From assembly GCF_008085905.1 (NCBI RefSeq), contig NZ_VSFF01000005.1:496001-560000 (forward strand): a DNA stretch of 64,000 nt, written 5' to 3'. The notes under the pieces are model-generated. The model was not told where the DNA came from. It saw nothing but the letters and a program-made list of their open reading frames with translations, and did not search any database. Position numbers and translations under genes: made by a program. Shown piece after piece: positions 49,314-57,841 of this stretch (the first letter of the stretch is position 1; every line of letters starts with the position of its first letter). The DNA is from Actinomadura syzygii. GTDB lineage: Bacteria; Actinomycetota; Actinomycetes; Streptosporangiales; Streptosporangiaceae.

Positions 49314-50939
49314 TCAGCGGACGTCCACGTAGTCGTCGGCGCCGGTGACGGGCATGTAGGTGGCGCTGCCCGCGTAGACGGCGCGCCAGGTGCCGTCCTG
49401 CTTGGCGGTGAAGGACTTGCGGAACACCCCGTCGGACGCGCTGCGCGTCGTCCCGGCGAGCGTCCACGACGACGCCCCGGCCCGCCGGAAGTAGATCTTC
49501 ACCGTCGCGCCCGACCCGGGCTTCCACCCGCCCACGTTCCGGCTCAGCTTGCCCTGCACCGTCAGCGCCTTGCCCTTGCGGACGGGCTCCGGAGCGGCGT
49601 TGAACGAGCTGATGGCGGTCGCGTACCGGGCGTCGACGAAGTCGGTCCCGCTCACGACCGGGCGGTACGCGGACGACCCCGCGTAGCGCACCCGCCAGTA
49701 CCCGTCGCGCGCGGCGGGCGCACCGACCGAGAACGCCCCGGCGGAGTCGGTCGTCCCCCGGCCGACGCGCGTCCACCCGGACGTGCCGTTCGCGGAGAAC
49801 TCGACGTCCACGGTGGCGTCCTTCACGGCCGCGCCGTTCGACAGGAGCCGTCCCGACGTCGTGACCGTCCCGTTGAGGGCGACGGGCTCCGGCCCGGCGT
49901 TCGCCCCGCTGAACGCGGTGACGGCCCGCGCCGTCCCGACCTCCAGCGGCTGCCGGACCTCGCTCTGCGTGAAGAAGCCGGTCGAGTTGGGCGTGTAGTG
50001 GACGACCAGCTCGCCCGGGGTCGCCGCGAACGAGAACTCGAACGATCCGCCCGCGCCGAGCTTCTCGACCCTCCCGATGTACCGGGAGTCGCCGCCGTCG
50101 AACGGGAGGATCCACGCCTGGACCTCCTCGCCGATGCCGAGGAACACCGGCCCGCCGGTCCCGGCGCGCACCAGCTCTCCCCGGACGGTGACCGTGCTGC
50201 CCGCCGGGACGGGGTCGGGCGCGCTGAGCCGCGCCGAGATCGCCGTGGCGGTCTGCTTGAACGTGACCGGAACCGTCTCCCGGCCCTCGCACACCACGCC
50301 CTTCGCGGCGTTGGCGAGCACGGGCCGCCGGTCGGCGTCGCCCCCCACCGTGAACCGTCCGTCGGCGCCGGTCTCGGTGGTCCCCGGCGTCCCGAGGAGG
50401 CTGACGGGCAGGCCGCTCGCCGGCCTGGGGGCGGCGCCCTTGGACGTCCGGTAGGAGATGGCGCCGGACGCGGTCACCGTCCGGTGGTCGGCGTCGGCCA
50501 CCGCCGGTGCCGCTTTGACGCCGGAGTACACCGGCAGGTAGCACGCCTGGAAGGTGTTGGAGTTCTGGGCGAGCAGGCGGCCGTTCGCGTCCTCCGCGTA
50601 GGCGACGGCCCAGTGCTCGCCCGGGTGCTCCTCGACGGAGACCGGCACGGAGCCCTGCCAGGTGCCGTCCTGCGCGGTCCCCTTGATCAGCCGGAGGTCT
50701 CCCAGCGCCGCCCAGCTCCCGCCGAACTGCGAGTCGGCGAGCCACGCCCGCACCCGCGCGACGCCCTCGCCCTTGACGTCCACCGTGACGGTCACGGGGT
50801 GCGCGGGGTTGTCGCGGTCCAAGGTCGGACTCACGAACACGTAGGGGGCCGCGTACGCGGACGCGGCGGGCGCGGCGACCACGACAAGAGGCGCCGCCAA
50901 CACGGCGGCGGAGAACAGAGCACGAAAACGGCGATGCAC
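49314..50939 (-). CDS. Secreted protein with Ig-like/beta-sandwich repeats
   Basis: This 541-residue secreted protein has a signal peptide (about 1-30, LFSAAVLAAPLVVVAAPAAS). Several beta-sandwich repeats follow. The two C-terminal ones end in YAGSSAYRPVVSG and YAGSATYMPVTGADDYVDVR, a pattern frequent in actinobacterial surface proteins. The GTG at 50939 is chosen because AGGAGG lies six bases upstream; an in-frame ATG at 50966 would add nine residues. No enzymatic motif is seen. An adhesive or structural role is possible. It is convergent with the DUF1348 gene. Confidence 0.72.
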   Translation of the reverse strand: MHRRFRALFSAAVLAAPLVVVAAPAASAYAAPYVFVSPTLDRDNPAHPVTVTVDVKGEGVARVRAWLADSQFGGSWAALGDLRLIKGTAQDGTWQGSVPVSVEEHPGEHWAVAYAEDANGRLLAQNSNTFQACYLPVYSGVKAAPAVADADHRTVTASGAISYRTSKGAAPRPASGLPVSLLGTPGTTETGADGRFTVGGDADRRPVLANAAKGVVCEGRETVPVTFKQTATAISARLSAPDPVPAGSTVTVRGELVRAGTGGPVFLGIGEEVQAWILPFDGGDSRYIGRVEKLGAGGSFEFSFAATPGELVVHYTPNSTGFFTQSEVRQPLEVGTARAVTAFSGANAGPEPVALNGTVTTSGRLLSNGAAVKDATVDVEFSANGTSGWTRVGRGTTDSAGAFSVGAPAARDGYWRVRYAGSSAYRPVVSGTDFVDARYATAISSFNAAPEPVRKGKALTVQGKLSRNVGGWKPGSGATVKIYFRRAGASSWTLAGTTRSASDGVFRKSFTAKQDGTWRAVYAGSATYMPVTGADDYVDVR

Positions 50940-51021
50940 GGAATGCCTCCTAGGGCTGCTCTTCACCCAGGAGGACGCCGCACCCAGCCGCCAAGATCAC
51001 AAATTTAAGATCACGAATCGG

Positions 51022-52023
51022 TCACTGGTCGTTTCGAGGTGACTGGCGCGGGAAACCCGGAGCCGGAGCCAGGCGGGTGATCACGTCTGCGTAGGGCCAC
51101 ACGCCGTCGACCGGGATCGGGTACACGACGGGCATGTCGACCCCGGCCTTCCGGTACTCCTCGATCCGGGCGCGGCAGGCGGCCGGGTCGCCGTGGGCGA
51201 CGAACGAGTCCGCGACCTGCTGCGGGACGTGCCGCACCGCCCCGGCCAGGTCGCCCGCGCCGACCAGCTCGCGGACGGCGTCGAGCGGATCCCCGAACAG
51301 GCTCGGCGCGGCGGGATGCAGCGCGTAGCGCGGGACGACGGCCCGCGCCCCGCGTGCCGCGGCCTCCGCGTCGTCCGACAGGCTGGTGTGCACGACGCAG
51401 GAGATCTCGACGTCCGCCGGGTCGCGTCCCGCCTCCATGGCGGACTCTCGGACGATCGCCACAGCCTCGGCGGCCCGGTCCGGTGACATGAGGTTGAGGA
51501 TCACGCCGTCCGCCACGCGGCCCGCCAGCCGCAGCATGCGGGGGCCGAGCGCGGCCAGGTGGACGGGCAGGTCGGCGCGGTGCGGCGGACGGTCGAACAG
51601 CACCCGCCCGGTCCGGAAGACGGCGCCGTCGAAGCCCGGCCCGCCGGCCAGCGCCGCGCGGAGCACCGCCACGTACTCCTCGATCATCTGGAGCGGCGGC
51701 AGCGGCGGCAGGCCGAGCTGGGCGTTCCGGGCCGCGTTCGCGAGGCCGAGGCCGAGCCGGAAACGGCCGCCGGACATGTCGTCCAGGTGGACGGCGGTCC
51801 TGGCCATGAGCACGGGCGGGCGCAGCGCGGCGTTGGCGATCGCGGTGCCCACGGTCACCGTCCGGGTCGCCGCGATCAGCGGCTGGCAGAGCGCCAGGGC
51901 GTCGCCGTTCACCTCGGCGACGAACACGGCGTCGTATCCGGCGTCCTCGGCGGCGCGGGCCAGCCCGCTCAGCTCCGCGTGCGGCAGCGCGCTGTTGGAC
52001 GCGATGGACAGGCCGAGGCTCAT
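51022..52023 (-). CDS. Luciferase-like (LLM class) F420-type oxidoreductase
   Basis: This 333-residue TIM-barrel oxidoreductase has SLGLSIASNSALPHAE at the start, AEDAGYDAVFVAEVNGDAL near 25-43, MARTAVHLDDMSGGRFRLGLG (split) near 73-93 and DGVILNLMSP near 171-180, typical of F420-dependent members. GAGAGGGG precedes the ATG. It ends the minus-strand group of IclR and oxidoreductase genes at the left edge of the 51-64 kb catabolic island. It may oxidise or reduce the island's substrate. Confidence 0.83.
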   Translation of the reverse strand: MSLGLSIASNSALPHAELSGLARAAEDAGYDAVFVAEVNGDALALCQPLIAATRTVTVGTAIANAALRPPVLMARTAVHLDDMSGGRFRLGLGLANAARNAQLGLPPLPPLQMIEEYVAVLRAALAGGPGFDGAVFRTGRVLFDRPPHRADLPVHLAALGPRMLRLAGRVADGVILNLMSPDRAAEAVAIVRESAMEAGRDPADVEISCVVHTSLSDDAEAAARGARAVVPRYALHPAAPSLFGDPLDAVRELVGAGDLAGAVRHVPQQVADSFVAHGDPAACRARIEEYRKAGVDMPVVYPIPVDGVWPYADVITRLAPAPGFPRQSPRNDQ

Positions 52024-52041
52024 CCGGCCGCCCCTCTCGGT

Positions 52042-52851
52042 CTAGATGATCAGTTCGTCGATCTCCCGCACCGCGTCCGCGAGGGCGGCGACGATCTTGC
52101 GGCGGGTGGGGACGTTCATACGGCTGGCGGGAACGGAGATGTTGAGCGCAAGCGGGGAGTGGTTGGAGCGCGGCAGGGCCACGGCCACCGACATCACGCC
52201 CTCCTCGCTCTCCTCCTTGCTGGTCGCGTAGCCCTTGCGGCGGACGTCCCTGAGCGCGTCGAGGAGGGCGTCGCGGGAGTCGATCGACGCGGCGGTCGTC
52301 TGTTCGAGCTTGGCCTCGGGGTACAGCGCGACCAGGTCGTCGTCCGACAGCTGGGCGAGCATGGCCTTCCCGGTCGACGTGCAGTGCGCGAGCATCGACC
52401 GGCCGAGACGGGACCCCACGCGGACGGCCCGCGGGCTCTCGATCGAGTCGATGAAGCGGACCATCTGCCCTTCGAGGGTCCCGAGGTGGACGGTCTCCTG
52501 GAGTTCGGCGTTGAGCCGCTCCAGCACCGGACGCGCGCGTTCGCGCACGTCGAGGCGGCCCAGCAGGGAGAAGGCGATCTTGTCGAGGGTCGGCCCCGGC
52601 TCGTACATCCGGGACTGGCGGTTCTGCCGGACGAAGCCGCGGTACTGGAGCATCGCGAGGAGCCGGTGCGCGGTGGACGAGGCGACGCCGAGGTAGTCCC
52701 CGGCGTCGGTCAGGCGCAGGGAGCCGCGCTCGCCGATCAGCCAGAGCAGCCGGAGGGCGTTGTCGACCGACTCGATCGGGTACTGCGGGGGAGCGGAGTG
52801 CTCCGGCTCGGCGGGCGGATCCGCGTCCGGACCGGCGGCGTGATCGGGCAT
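52042..52851 (-). CDS. IclR family transcriptional regulator
   Basis: This 269-residue regulator has an N-terminal winged helix (about 27-85: VDNALRLLWLIGERGSLRLTD, split, then GVASSTAHRLLAMLQYRGFV, split). A C-terminal IclR effector domain follows (about 100-265), with GKAMLAQLSDDDL, KGYATSKEESEEGVMSVAVALP (split) and SVPASRM. The ATG start at 52851 is followed by a Pro/Ala-rich leader of 25 residues. It lies next to the catabolic island, and the CCAGAA-N5-TTCTGS palindromes in the two main promoters of the island have the length typical of IclR operators, so it is the likely controller. Confidence 0.88.
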   Translation of the reverse strand: MPDHAAGPDADPPAEPEHSAPPQYPIESVDNALRLLWLIGERGSLRLTDAGDYLGVASSTAHRLLAMLQYRGFVRQNRQSRMYEPGPTLDKIAFSLLGRLDVRERARPVLERLNAELQETVHLGTLEGQMVRFIDSIESPRAVRVGSRLGRSMLAHCTSTGKAMLAQLSDDDLVALYPEAKLEQTTAASIDSRDALLDALRDVRRKGYATSKEESEEGVMSVAVALPRSNHSPLALNISVPASRMNVPTRRKIVAALADAVREIDELII

Positions 52852-52997
52852 TGGTGCCTTTCTGGCGGTTGTCTTGGGGCGCGGGTCGTGTGCGCGTCGG
52901 GCGACGTCCGACGGTCCCGATCGGGACTCTCCATTATCGCTCCGACATGGGCGACGCGGAGTGCCGCGACCACCGCGCGAATACCGCGCCGGGCGGG

Positions 52998-53426
52998 TCA
53001 GGTCGCGGCGGTCAGCGCGTAGAGCTCGTAGACGAGCGTGCTGCCGGTCCGGCGGCCGAGGCCCACCGCTTGGACCCTGTTCAGCCACCCGTACCGCTCG
53101 TCGTCGGTCTCGAAGGTCGGCGCGGTGAAGATGACGCCGCCGTCCGCGGGCGGCTTGTCGGCCTTCCCCTGGTAGGTCATGGCGATGACGGCGCCGTCGT
53201 CGGTGCGCAGCAGGATCCGGGCGTCCACGCTGACCGAGTCGTCCGCGTGGACGCGCACCCAGTCGCTGGCGCTGCGTCCGAGCTGGCTCGCCCGGACCCG
53301 GTCCCCCTCCCACCGGCAGTCGGCGGCCTCGCCGATCAGCCGCCCGCCCGCCGGGGTCGACGGGAGCTTCGTGTGCCGCTCGATCGTGATCGTCAGCGTG
53401 CCCAGCGGGTCCAGCTCGATGCCCAC
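52998..53426 (-). CDS. DUF3237-like protein
   Basis: This 142-residue beta-rich protein starts GIELDPLGTLTITIERH and contains GGRLIGEAADCRWEGDRVRAS (split) near 26-46 and a YGWLNRVQAVGLGRR segment near 110-124, which fits the DUF3237 barrel family. The GTG at 53426 is preferred because AAGGAG lies six bases upstream; an ATG at 53459 would add 11 residues without a ribosome site. It is divergent from the VOC operon, with the first CCAGAA palindrome between them. Family members often accompany catabolic genes, with no established reaction. Confidence 0.72.
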   Translation of the reverse strand: MGIELDPLGTLTITIERHTKLPSTPAGGRLIGEAADCRWEGDRVRASQLGRSASDWVRVHADDSVSVDARILLRTDDGAVIAMTYQGKADKPPADGGVIFTAPTFETDDERYGWLNRVQAVGLGRRTGSTLVYELYALTAAT

Positions 53427-53452
53427 GCGGTCTCCTTCTGGCAGGTCGGGGG

Positions 53453-53481
53453 TTGACATCCGATGACCAGAAAAGCATTCT
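53453..53481 (+). promoter_or_regulatory. Predicted promoter of the VOC-UGSC-SDR operon
   Basis: TTGACA at 53453-53458 and CATTCT at 53476-53481 are 17 bases apart, about 48 bases before the ATG at 53529. The palindrome at 53467-53483 overlaps the spacer and the -10 box. Confidence 0.6.
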
Positions 53482-53483
53482 GC
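53467..53483. promoter_or_regulatory. CCAGAA-N5-TTCTGC palindrome, candidate IclR operator (copy 1)
   Basis: The 6-base arms match at five of six positions around AAGCA. The same motif, with longer arms, occurs at 56559-56583 in the ABC transporter promoter. Overlap with the -10 box suggests repression. Confidence 0.6.
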
Positions 53484-53528
53484 ATTGAAGAAATCAACCG
53501 ATACCCTCGCTGATCAGAGAGGCCAGCC

Positions 53529-54041
53529 ATGACTGGATTCGACCGACCTCGGGGCCTCAACCACGTCGCGTACGTGACCCGTGACACCGCGGCGACCAAG
53601 CGCTTCTACACCGAGCTGCTCGGCTTCCGGCTGGTCGGCTACGCCATGGACGACAGCGTGGGCAGCACCGGCGAGCCGATGACCTTCCTGCACACGTTCT
53701 TCGAGATGGGCGACGGCTCGTGCATCGCGTTCTTCGAGATCGAGGGGCTCGACGCCGACCACCACGACTCCCCGCTGCCGCGCTGGGCGCCGCACATCGC
53801 GCTCTCGCTGGACAGCCTGGAGGAGGTGGAGGCCGCCCGCGACCGCCTGGTCGAGGCCGGTATCGAGGTCAAGGGCGTCGTCGACCACGAGGGCATCTGG
53901 TCGTCGATCTACTTCTTCGACCCCAACGGCGTGCGCCTGGAGCTGACGTACCAGAACCGTCCGCTGAACGACGACGACGCGGCGGCCGCGGAGAAGGCCG
54001 TGCGCGCCTGGCAGGACGAGCACGGCGCGGCCCGCGCATGA
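53529..54041 (+). CDS. VOC superfamily (glyoxalase/dioxygenase-like) protein
   Basis: This 170-residue vicinal-oxygen-chelate protein shows two beta-alpha-beta modules: LNHVAYVTRDTAATKRFYTEL (split) near 10-30, then HIALSLDSLEEVEAARDRLVE (split) near 88-108, and FFDPNGVRLELTY near 133-145. Candidate metal ligands are His12, His88 and the Glu of LELTY. GAGAGG precedes the ATG. It is the first gene of an operon under the CCAGAA palindrome and overlaps the next gene by four bases. It could be a lyase, isomerase or ring-cleaving dioxygenase. Confidence 0.82.
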   Translation: MTGFDRPRGLNHVAYVTRDTAATKRFYTELLGFRLVGYAMDDSVGSTGEPMTFLHTFFEMGDGSCIAFFEIEGLDADHHDSPLPRWAPHIALSLDSLEEVEAARDRLVEAGIEVKGVVDHEGIWSSIYFFDPNGVRLELTYQNRPLNDDDAAAAEKAVRAWQDEHGAARA

Positions 54042-55111
54042 CGCTCGCGTCCACCCGGCACGCGGTGGCCGACGCCGACGCGGCGCAGGACCTGTTCATC
54101 CGGAACGGCTGGGGCGACGGGCTGCCCGTCGTCCCGCCGACGCCGGAGCGGGTCGAGCGCTTCGTCGAGGCGTCCGGCATCCCGGCCGACCGGGTGATCG
54201 GACGGCTGCCCGAGCAGGGCGCCGCGCTCACCCTGGAGAAGATCGCGGTCAACGCGGTCGCCGCGGGCTGCCGCGAGGAGTCCATGTCGGTGCTGGTCGC
54301 GACCGTCCGCGCCCTCACCCGCGAGCCGTTCAACCTGCACAGCACCACGGTCAGCGGCGCCACCGCGCCGCTCCTGATCATCAGCGGGCCGGTGGTGGAC
54401 CAGCTGAACGTCAACACCTCGTTCAGCCTGTTCGGGCCCGGCCACCACGCGAACGCCACGATCGGCCGGGCGGTCCGGCTCATCCTGCAGAACCTGTGCG
54501 GCGGCGTGCCGGGCGTCCTGGACAAGTCCACCTTCGGGCATCCGGGCAAGTACGCCTACTGCATCGGCGAGAGCACGACGTTCCCGCACGCGGCCGGATG
54601 GCCGCCGCTGCACGCCGACCGGGGCGTGCCCGCCGACCAGAGCGCCGTGACGGTGTTCGCCGGTGAGGCGCCGGTCAACGCGCGCAACGACTGGGCGAGC
54701 GAGCCCGGCCCCATCCTCGCGACGATCGCCGACGCGATGCTGCCGTGCCACTACACCGGCGGGAGCTTCGTCGTGGTGATCGGCCCCCGGCACGCCGAGA
54801 TCATCCAACGAGCCGGGATGACGAAGGCGGACGTGCGCGAAGAGCTGTTCCGACTGGCGAGGCGCAGCGTCGGAGCGCTCCGCCGCGCGGGCCGCCTGCC
54901 GGACACCGCGACGCCCGAGGACGAGGGCGAGGAGCGCACCGTCGTCCGCCGCCCCGAGGACATCCTGATCACCGTCGCCGGGGGCGACGCCTACGGATAC
55001 TCGGCGGTCGTCCCGTACTGGGTCGGCGGCCACGAGTCCGCACCCGTCACCGAAGGGCTTTCCCCGCAGGAGGCGGAGCGTTGCCAAATACCCCGGAGGG
55101 AGACGTCATGA
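54038..55111 (+). CDS. Large partner protein of the UGSC-type small subunit (unknown function)
   Basis: I recognise this 357-residue protein only by its operon position and sequence style. It starts with NGWGDGLPVVPPTPERVERFVE (split; about 23-44), continues EKIAVNAVAAGCREESM near 68-84, GHHANATIGRAVRLILQNL (about 144-162) and STFGHPGKYAYCIGES near 174-189, and ends AYGYSAVVPYWVGG. These conserved-looking Gly/His/Cys segments suggest an enzyme. The stop overlaps the start of the UGSC-like small gene, so the two are probably made in equal amounts as one complex. The reaction is unknown. Confidence 0.7.
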   Translation: MTLASTRHAVADADAAQDLFIRNGWGDGLPVVPPTPERVERFVEASGIPADRVIGRLPEQGAALTLEKIAVNAVAAGCREESMSVLVATVRALTREPFNLHSTTVSGATAPLLIISGPVVDQLNVNTSFSLFGPGHHANATIGRAVRLILQNLCGGVPGVLDKSTFGHPGKYAYCIGESTTFPHAAGWPPLHADRGVPADQSAVTVFAGEAPVNARNDWASEPGPILATIADAMLPCHYTGGSFVVVIGPRHAEIIQRAGMTKADVREELFRLARRSVGALRRAGRLPDTATPEDEGEERTVVRRPEDILITVAGGDAYGYSAVVPYWVGGHESAPVTEGLSPQEAERCQIPRRETS

Positions 55112-55635
55112 CAGAGGGGCTCGTCGTCCTTGATCCGACCGCTGACGTTCCGCGTGAGACGTCCGGGGCGTTGCCCCGTCCGGCGACGCTGGCCGGGCTC
55201 GCGGTCGGGTACCTCGACAACGGCAAGCCGAACAGCGACCGCTTCCTCACCCTGCTGTCCGCGCGGCTGCGCGAGGACGGCGCCCTCGACGCGGCGTGGG
55301 CGCGCAAGCCCAGCATCGGGCGCGTCGCGTCCGACGAGATGCTCGACGACCTCGCCGCGCAGTGCGACGTCGTGGTGACGGGGGTCGGCGACTGCGCCGG
55401 TTGCTGCTCGTGCACGGTGCGGGACGCGATCGCGCTCGAACGCCGAGGCGTCCCGACCTACGTCGTGTGCACCACGGAGATGGTCACCACGGCGAAGATC
55501 GCGGCGCGGGCGGCGGGCGTCCCCGAGCTGCCGCTGACCGTCATCGACCATCCGCTCGGCTCGCTGACCGACGACCTGCTCGCCGTGCGTGCGGACGTCG
55601 CGCTCGGCCAGATCCGCGGGCGGGCGGACCGGTGA
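55108..55635 (+). CDS. UGSC-family (Cys form) small protein
   Basis: This 175-residue protein resembles the UGSC (seleno)protein family in the segment VGDCAGCCSCTVRDAIALE (about 90-108), where related proteins have a U-G-S-C or C-G-S-C redox motif. All codons at this site are TGC, and no in-frame TGA is used, so this is a cysteine form. The segment GYLDNGKPNSDRFL near 34-47 and TTEMVTTAKIAARAAGVPEL (about 122-141) complete the family pattern. CGGAGGGAG precedes the ATG, which overlaps the large partner's stop. A redox or lyase complex with that partner is inferred. Confidence 0.72.
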   Translation: MTEGLVVLDPTADVPRETSGALPRPATLAGLAVGYLDNGKPNSDRFLTLLSARLREDGALDAAWARKPSIGRVASDEMLDDLAAQCDVVVTGVGDCAGCCSCTVRDAIALERRGVPTYVVCTTEMVTTAKIAARAAGVPELPLTVIDHPLGSLTDDLLAVRADVALGQIRGRADR

Positions 55636-56405
55636 CGGCGGCCGAGCGGGTCGCGATCGTCACCGGCGGCGGGCAGGGACTCGGCCGCGCGTACGCGGCC
55701 CGGCTGGCGCTGGCGGGGAACCGCGTCGCCGTCGTGGACGTAGCGGGCGACGCGGCCCGCGCCGCCGCCGAGGCCATCGCCGCCGACGCCGGCGCGGACC
55801 GGGTGAGCGCGCACGAGGCCGACGTCACCGACGAGGACCAGGTAGGCGCGTTCGTCGCCGCGGTGGTCGAACGCTGGGGACGGATAGACGCCCTGGTCAA
55901 CAACGCGGGCGGCGCGCTGCTGCCGTCCGCGCCGTTCGACTCGTTCGCCCGCGCCGACTGGACGCGCGTCCTCGACGTGAACCTGACCGGGCAGTGGCTG
56001 TGCGCGCGGGCGGTCGTCCCGCACATGCGCGCCGCCGGGCACGGCAAGATCGTGAACGTCAGCTCGACCATGGTGTCGAAGGGCCTGCCGGTCGGGCTCG
56101 CGCCCTACGTCGCGGCGAAAGCAGGGGTGGTCGGCCTGACGCGGGCGCTCGCGCGCGAGCTGGGCCCGGACGGGATCCGCGTGAACGCCATCGCGCCCGG
56201 CTACATCCCCGTCGAGACGAGGAAGACGGTGCACACCCCGCAGGCGGCGACGGCACTGCTGGAGCGCATGAAGAGCGAGCAGTGCCTGCCCGTGGTCGGC
56301 GTCCCGGACGACCTCTGCGGCGCGGTGGAGTTCCTGTGCTCCCCGGCCTCGGACTTCATCACCGGGCAGGTCGTGAACGTCGACGGCGGCTGGGCCCACG
56401 GCTGA
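55632..56405 (+). CDS. Short-chain dehydrogenase/reductase (SDR)
   Basis: This 257-residue NAD(P)-dependent oxidoreductase has TGGGQGLG near 12-19, NNAGG near 90-94, and the catalytic Ser-Tyr-Lys set in VSSTM and PYVAAKAG (about 142-163). The C-terminal VNVDGGWAHG is typical of classical SDRs. Its GTG overlaps the UGSC-gene stop, so it is the fourth gene of the VOC operon. It probably oxidises a hydroxyl group of the pathway intermediate. Confidence 0.9.
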   Translation: MTAAERVAIVTGGGQGLGRAYAARLALAGNRVAVVDVAGDAARAAAEAIAADAGADRVSAHEADVTDEDQVGAFVAAVVERWGRIDALVNNAGGALLPSAPFDSFARADWTRVLDVNLTGQWLCARAVVPHMRAAGHGKIVNVSSTMVSKGLPVGLAPYVAAKAGVVGLTRALARELGPDGIRVNAIAPGYIPVETRKTVHTPQAATALLERMKSEQCLPVVGVPDDLCGAVEFLCSPASDFITGQVVNVDGGWAHG

Positions 56406-56533
56406 CGGCGGCCCCGCCCGCCCCCGCTCCCTCTCGCGGCGTCCGCGCGGCGCCGCGGCCCCGGCGCGCCCGCATGCCGTCCACATGTGGTCCGACCAGC
56501 GCGAACATCCGCCAGGAAGGCCCCGCGAAGGTC

Positions 56534-56562
56534 TTTACGGACGCACCCGCAATCGCTATTCT
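56534..56562 (+). promoter_or_regulatory. Predicted promoter of the ABC transporter operon
   Basis: TTTACG at 56534-56539 and TATTCT at 56557-56562 are 17 bases apart, about 90 bases before the ATG at 56653. The palindrome at 56559-56583 overlaps the -10 box and start point. Confidence 0.6.
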
Positions 56563-56583
56563 CCAGAAACTAATTCTGGAGAA
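56559..56583. promoter_or_regulatory. TTCTCCAGAA-N5-TTCTGGAGAA palindrome, candidate IclR operator (copy 2)
   Basis: Perfect 10-base arms (56559-56568 and 56574-56583) flank ACTAA. The inner CCAGAA-N5-TTCTGG is the motif also present at 53467. It lies on the -10 and +1 of the transporter operon. Confidence 0.72.
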
Positions 56584-56652
56584 AAGAGAATCTGGTCGCC
56601 GAGACCGTGCTCAGCAGGCGCTTCGCACGCTCGCCAGATGAAGGGATCCACG

Positions 56653-57837
56653 ATGATCACAACCGGCACCGCCGGTCGCGTCGCGGTCGGGCTGACCGTC
56701 GCCGCGCTGGCCCTGGCGGCCTGCGGCGGCGAGGGCTCCGACTCGGGCGGCGGGTCCAAGACCCTCAAGATCGGCCTCGTCACCAGTTCCGCCGGACCGT
56801 TCGCCAGCAACGCGAAGACGATGGTGGCGGGCGCCGAGTACGCCGTGAAGCTGCTGAACGACGCGGGCGGCGTCGGCGGCGTCAAGCTGGAGCTGGTCAA
56901 GGTCGACAGCCAGAACAAGCCGACCGCAACCGCGACGCTCATCCCCGAGCTGGCCGCGAAGCAGAAGGTCCTCGCGATCGTCGGCCCGGTCGACAGCGCG
57001 GGCTGCGAGGTCGCCTGCTCGGCCGCCAACAAGCTCAAGGTGCCGATCGTGAGCCCCGGCGCGGCGCGTCCCGGCGTGCTGCAGAACTCCCGCCCGTACG
57101 GCTTCACCATCGCCCAGCCGGACGCCGACAACAGCACCCCCGTGCTCGCCAAGATCATTCAGAGCAGGAAGCTGAAGCGCGCCGCGATCATCAGCGACGA
57201 GGCCAACGCCACCACGAAGGCCCAGGCGGACCTGTTCCGCAAGGTCTTCGGCAGCAACGGCGTCGAGATCGTCAAGAGCGTGACGTTCAAGAGCGGCGAC
57301 TCCAGCTTCGCCTCGCAGGTGACCTCGATCGCCGCCGCGAAGCCGGACGTGCTGGCCCTCGCCGCCGGTCCGGACGACGCGGGCCGCATCGCCCGGGAGG
57401 CGCGCAGCCAGCGCCAGGACTTCACGCTGCTCGGCACCGGCTCGCTCCAGTCCGGCGGCGCGGCCTACGTCGCGGCGGGCGGGAAGGACACCGAGGGCAC
57501 GCTCGCCGCCGCGCAGTTCGACCCGCACAGCGAGACGCCCGCGGCGAAGCCGCTGCTGGAGGCGGCGCAGACGGCCACCGGCCAGGCCGACATCCCGCTC
57601 AACTTCGCCTACGCCTTCGACGCCGTCCACATGATCGCCAAGGCGATCGAGGAGAAGGGCGTGAAGGCCGGCGACACCGAGAAGGGCCGGGTCGCGATCC
57701 AGGAGGCGCTCAACGCCATGCAGAACTACCAGGGCATGGCCGACGCCACCACGTTCAAGGACGGCATCGCGCAGCGCCCGCAGCTCCAGGCGGTCGTCAA
57801 GGACGGCAAGTTCGTGATCGACAAGAGCGCCGGCTGA
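56653..57837 (+). CDS. ABC transporter substrate-binding lipoprotein (branched-chain amino acid/amide type)
   Basis: This 394-residue type I periplasmic-binding-fold protein has a lipoprotein signal ending in the lipobox LALAAC (Cys at about 24), followed by a Gly/Ser linker. The fold features KIGLVTSSAGPFAS, then AGAEYAVKLLNDAGGVGG and AIVGPVDSAGCEVACSAAN, which are typical of LivK-like receptors. AAGGG precedes the ATG; an upstream ATG at 56638 is possible. It should capture the substrate of the island and deliver it to the permeases encoded next. Confidence 0.9.
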   Translation: MITTGTAGRVAVGLTVAALALAACGGEGSDSGGGSKTLKIGLVTSSAGPFASNAKTMVAGAEYAVKLLNDAGGVGGVKLELVKVDSQNKPTATATLIPELAAKQKVLAIVGPVDSAGCEVACSAANKLKVPIVSPGAARPGVLQNSRPYGFTIAQPDADNSTPVLAKIIQSRKLKRAAIISDEANATTKAQADLFRKVFGSNGVEIVKSVTFKSGDSSFASQVTSIAAAKPDVLALAAGPDDAGRIAREARSQRQDFTLLGTGSLQSGGAAYVAAGGKDTEGTLAAAQFDPHSETPAAKPLLEAAQTATGQADIPLNFAYAFDAVHMIAKAIEEKGVKAGDTEKGRVAIQEALNAMQNYQGMADATTFKDGIAQRPQLQAVVKDGKFVIDKSAG

Positions 57838-57841
57838 CCGC

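Noticed and set aside
55375..55440. Possible selenocysteine codon in the UGSC-like gene
   Set aside because: All motif codons are TGC and no in-frame TGA occurs; the gene needs no recoding.
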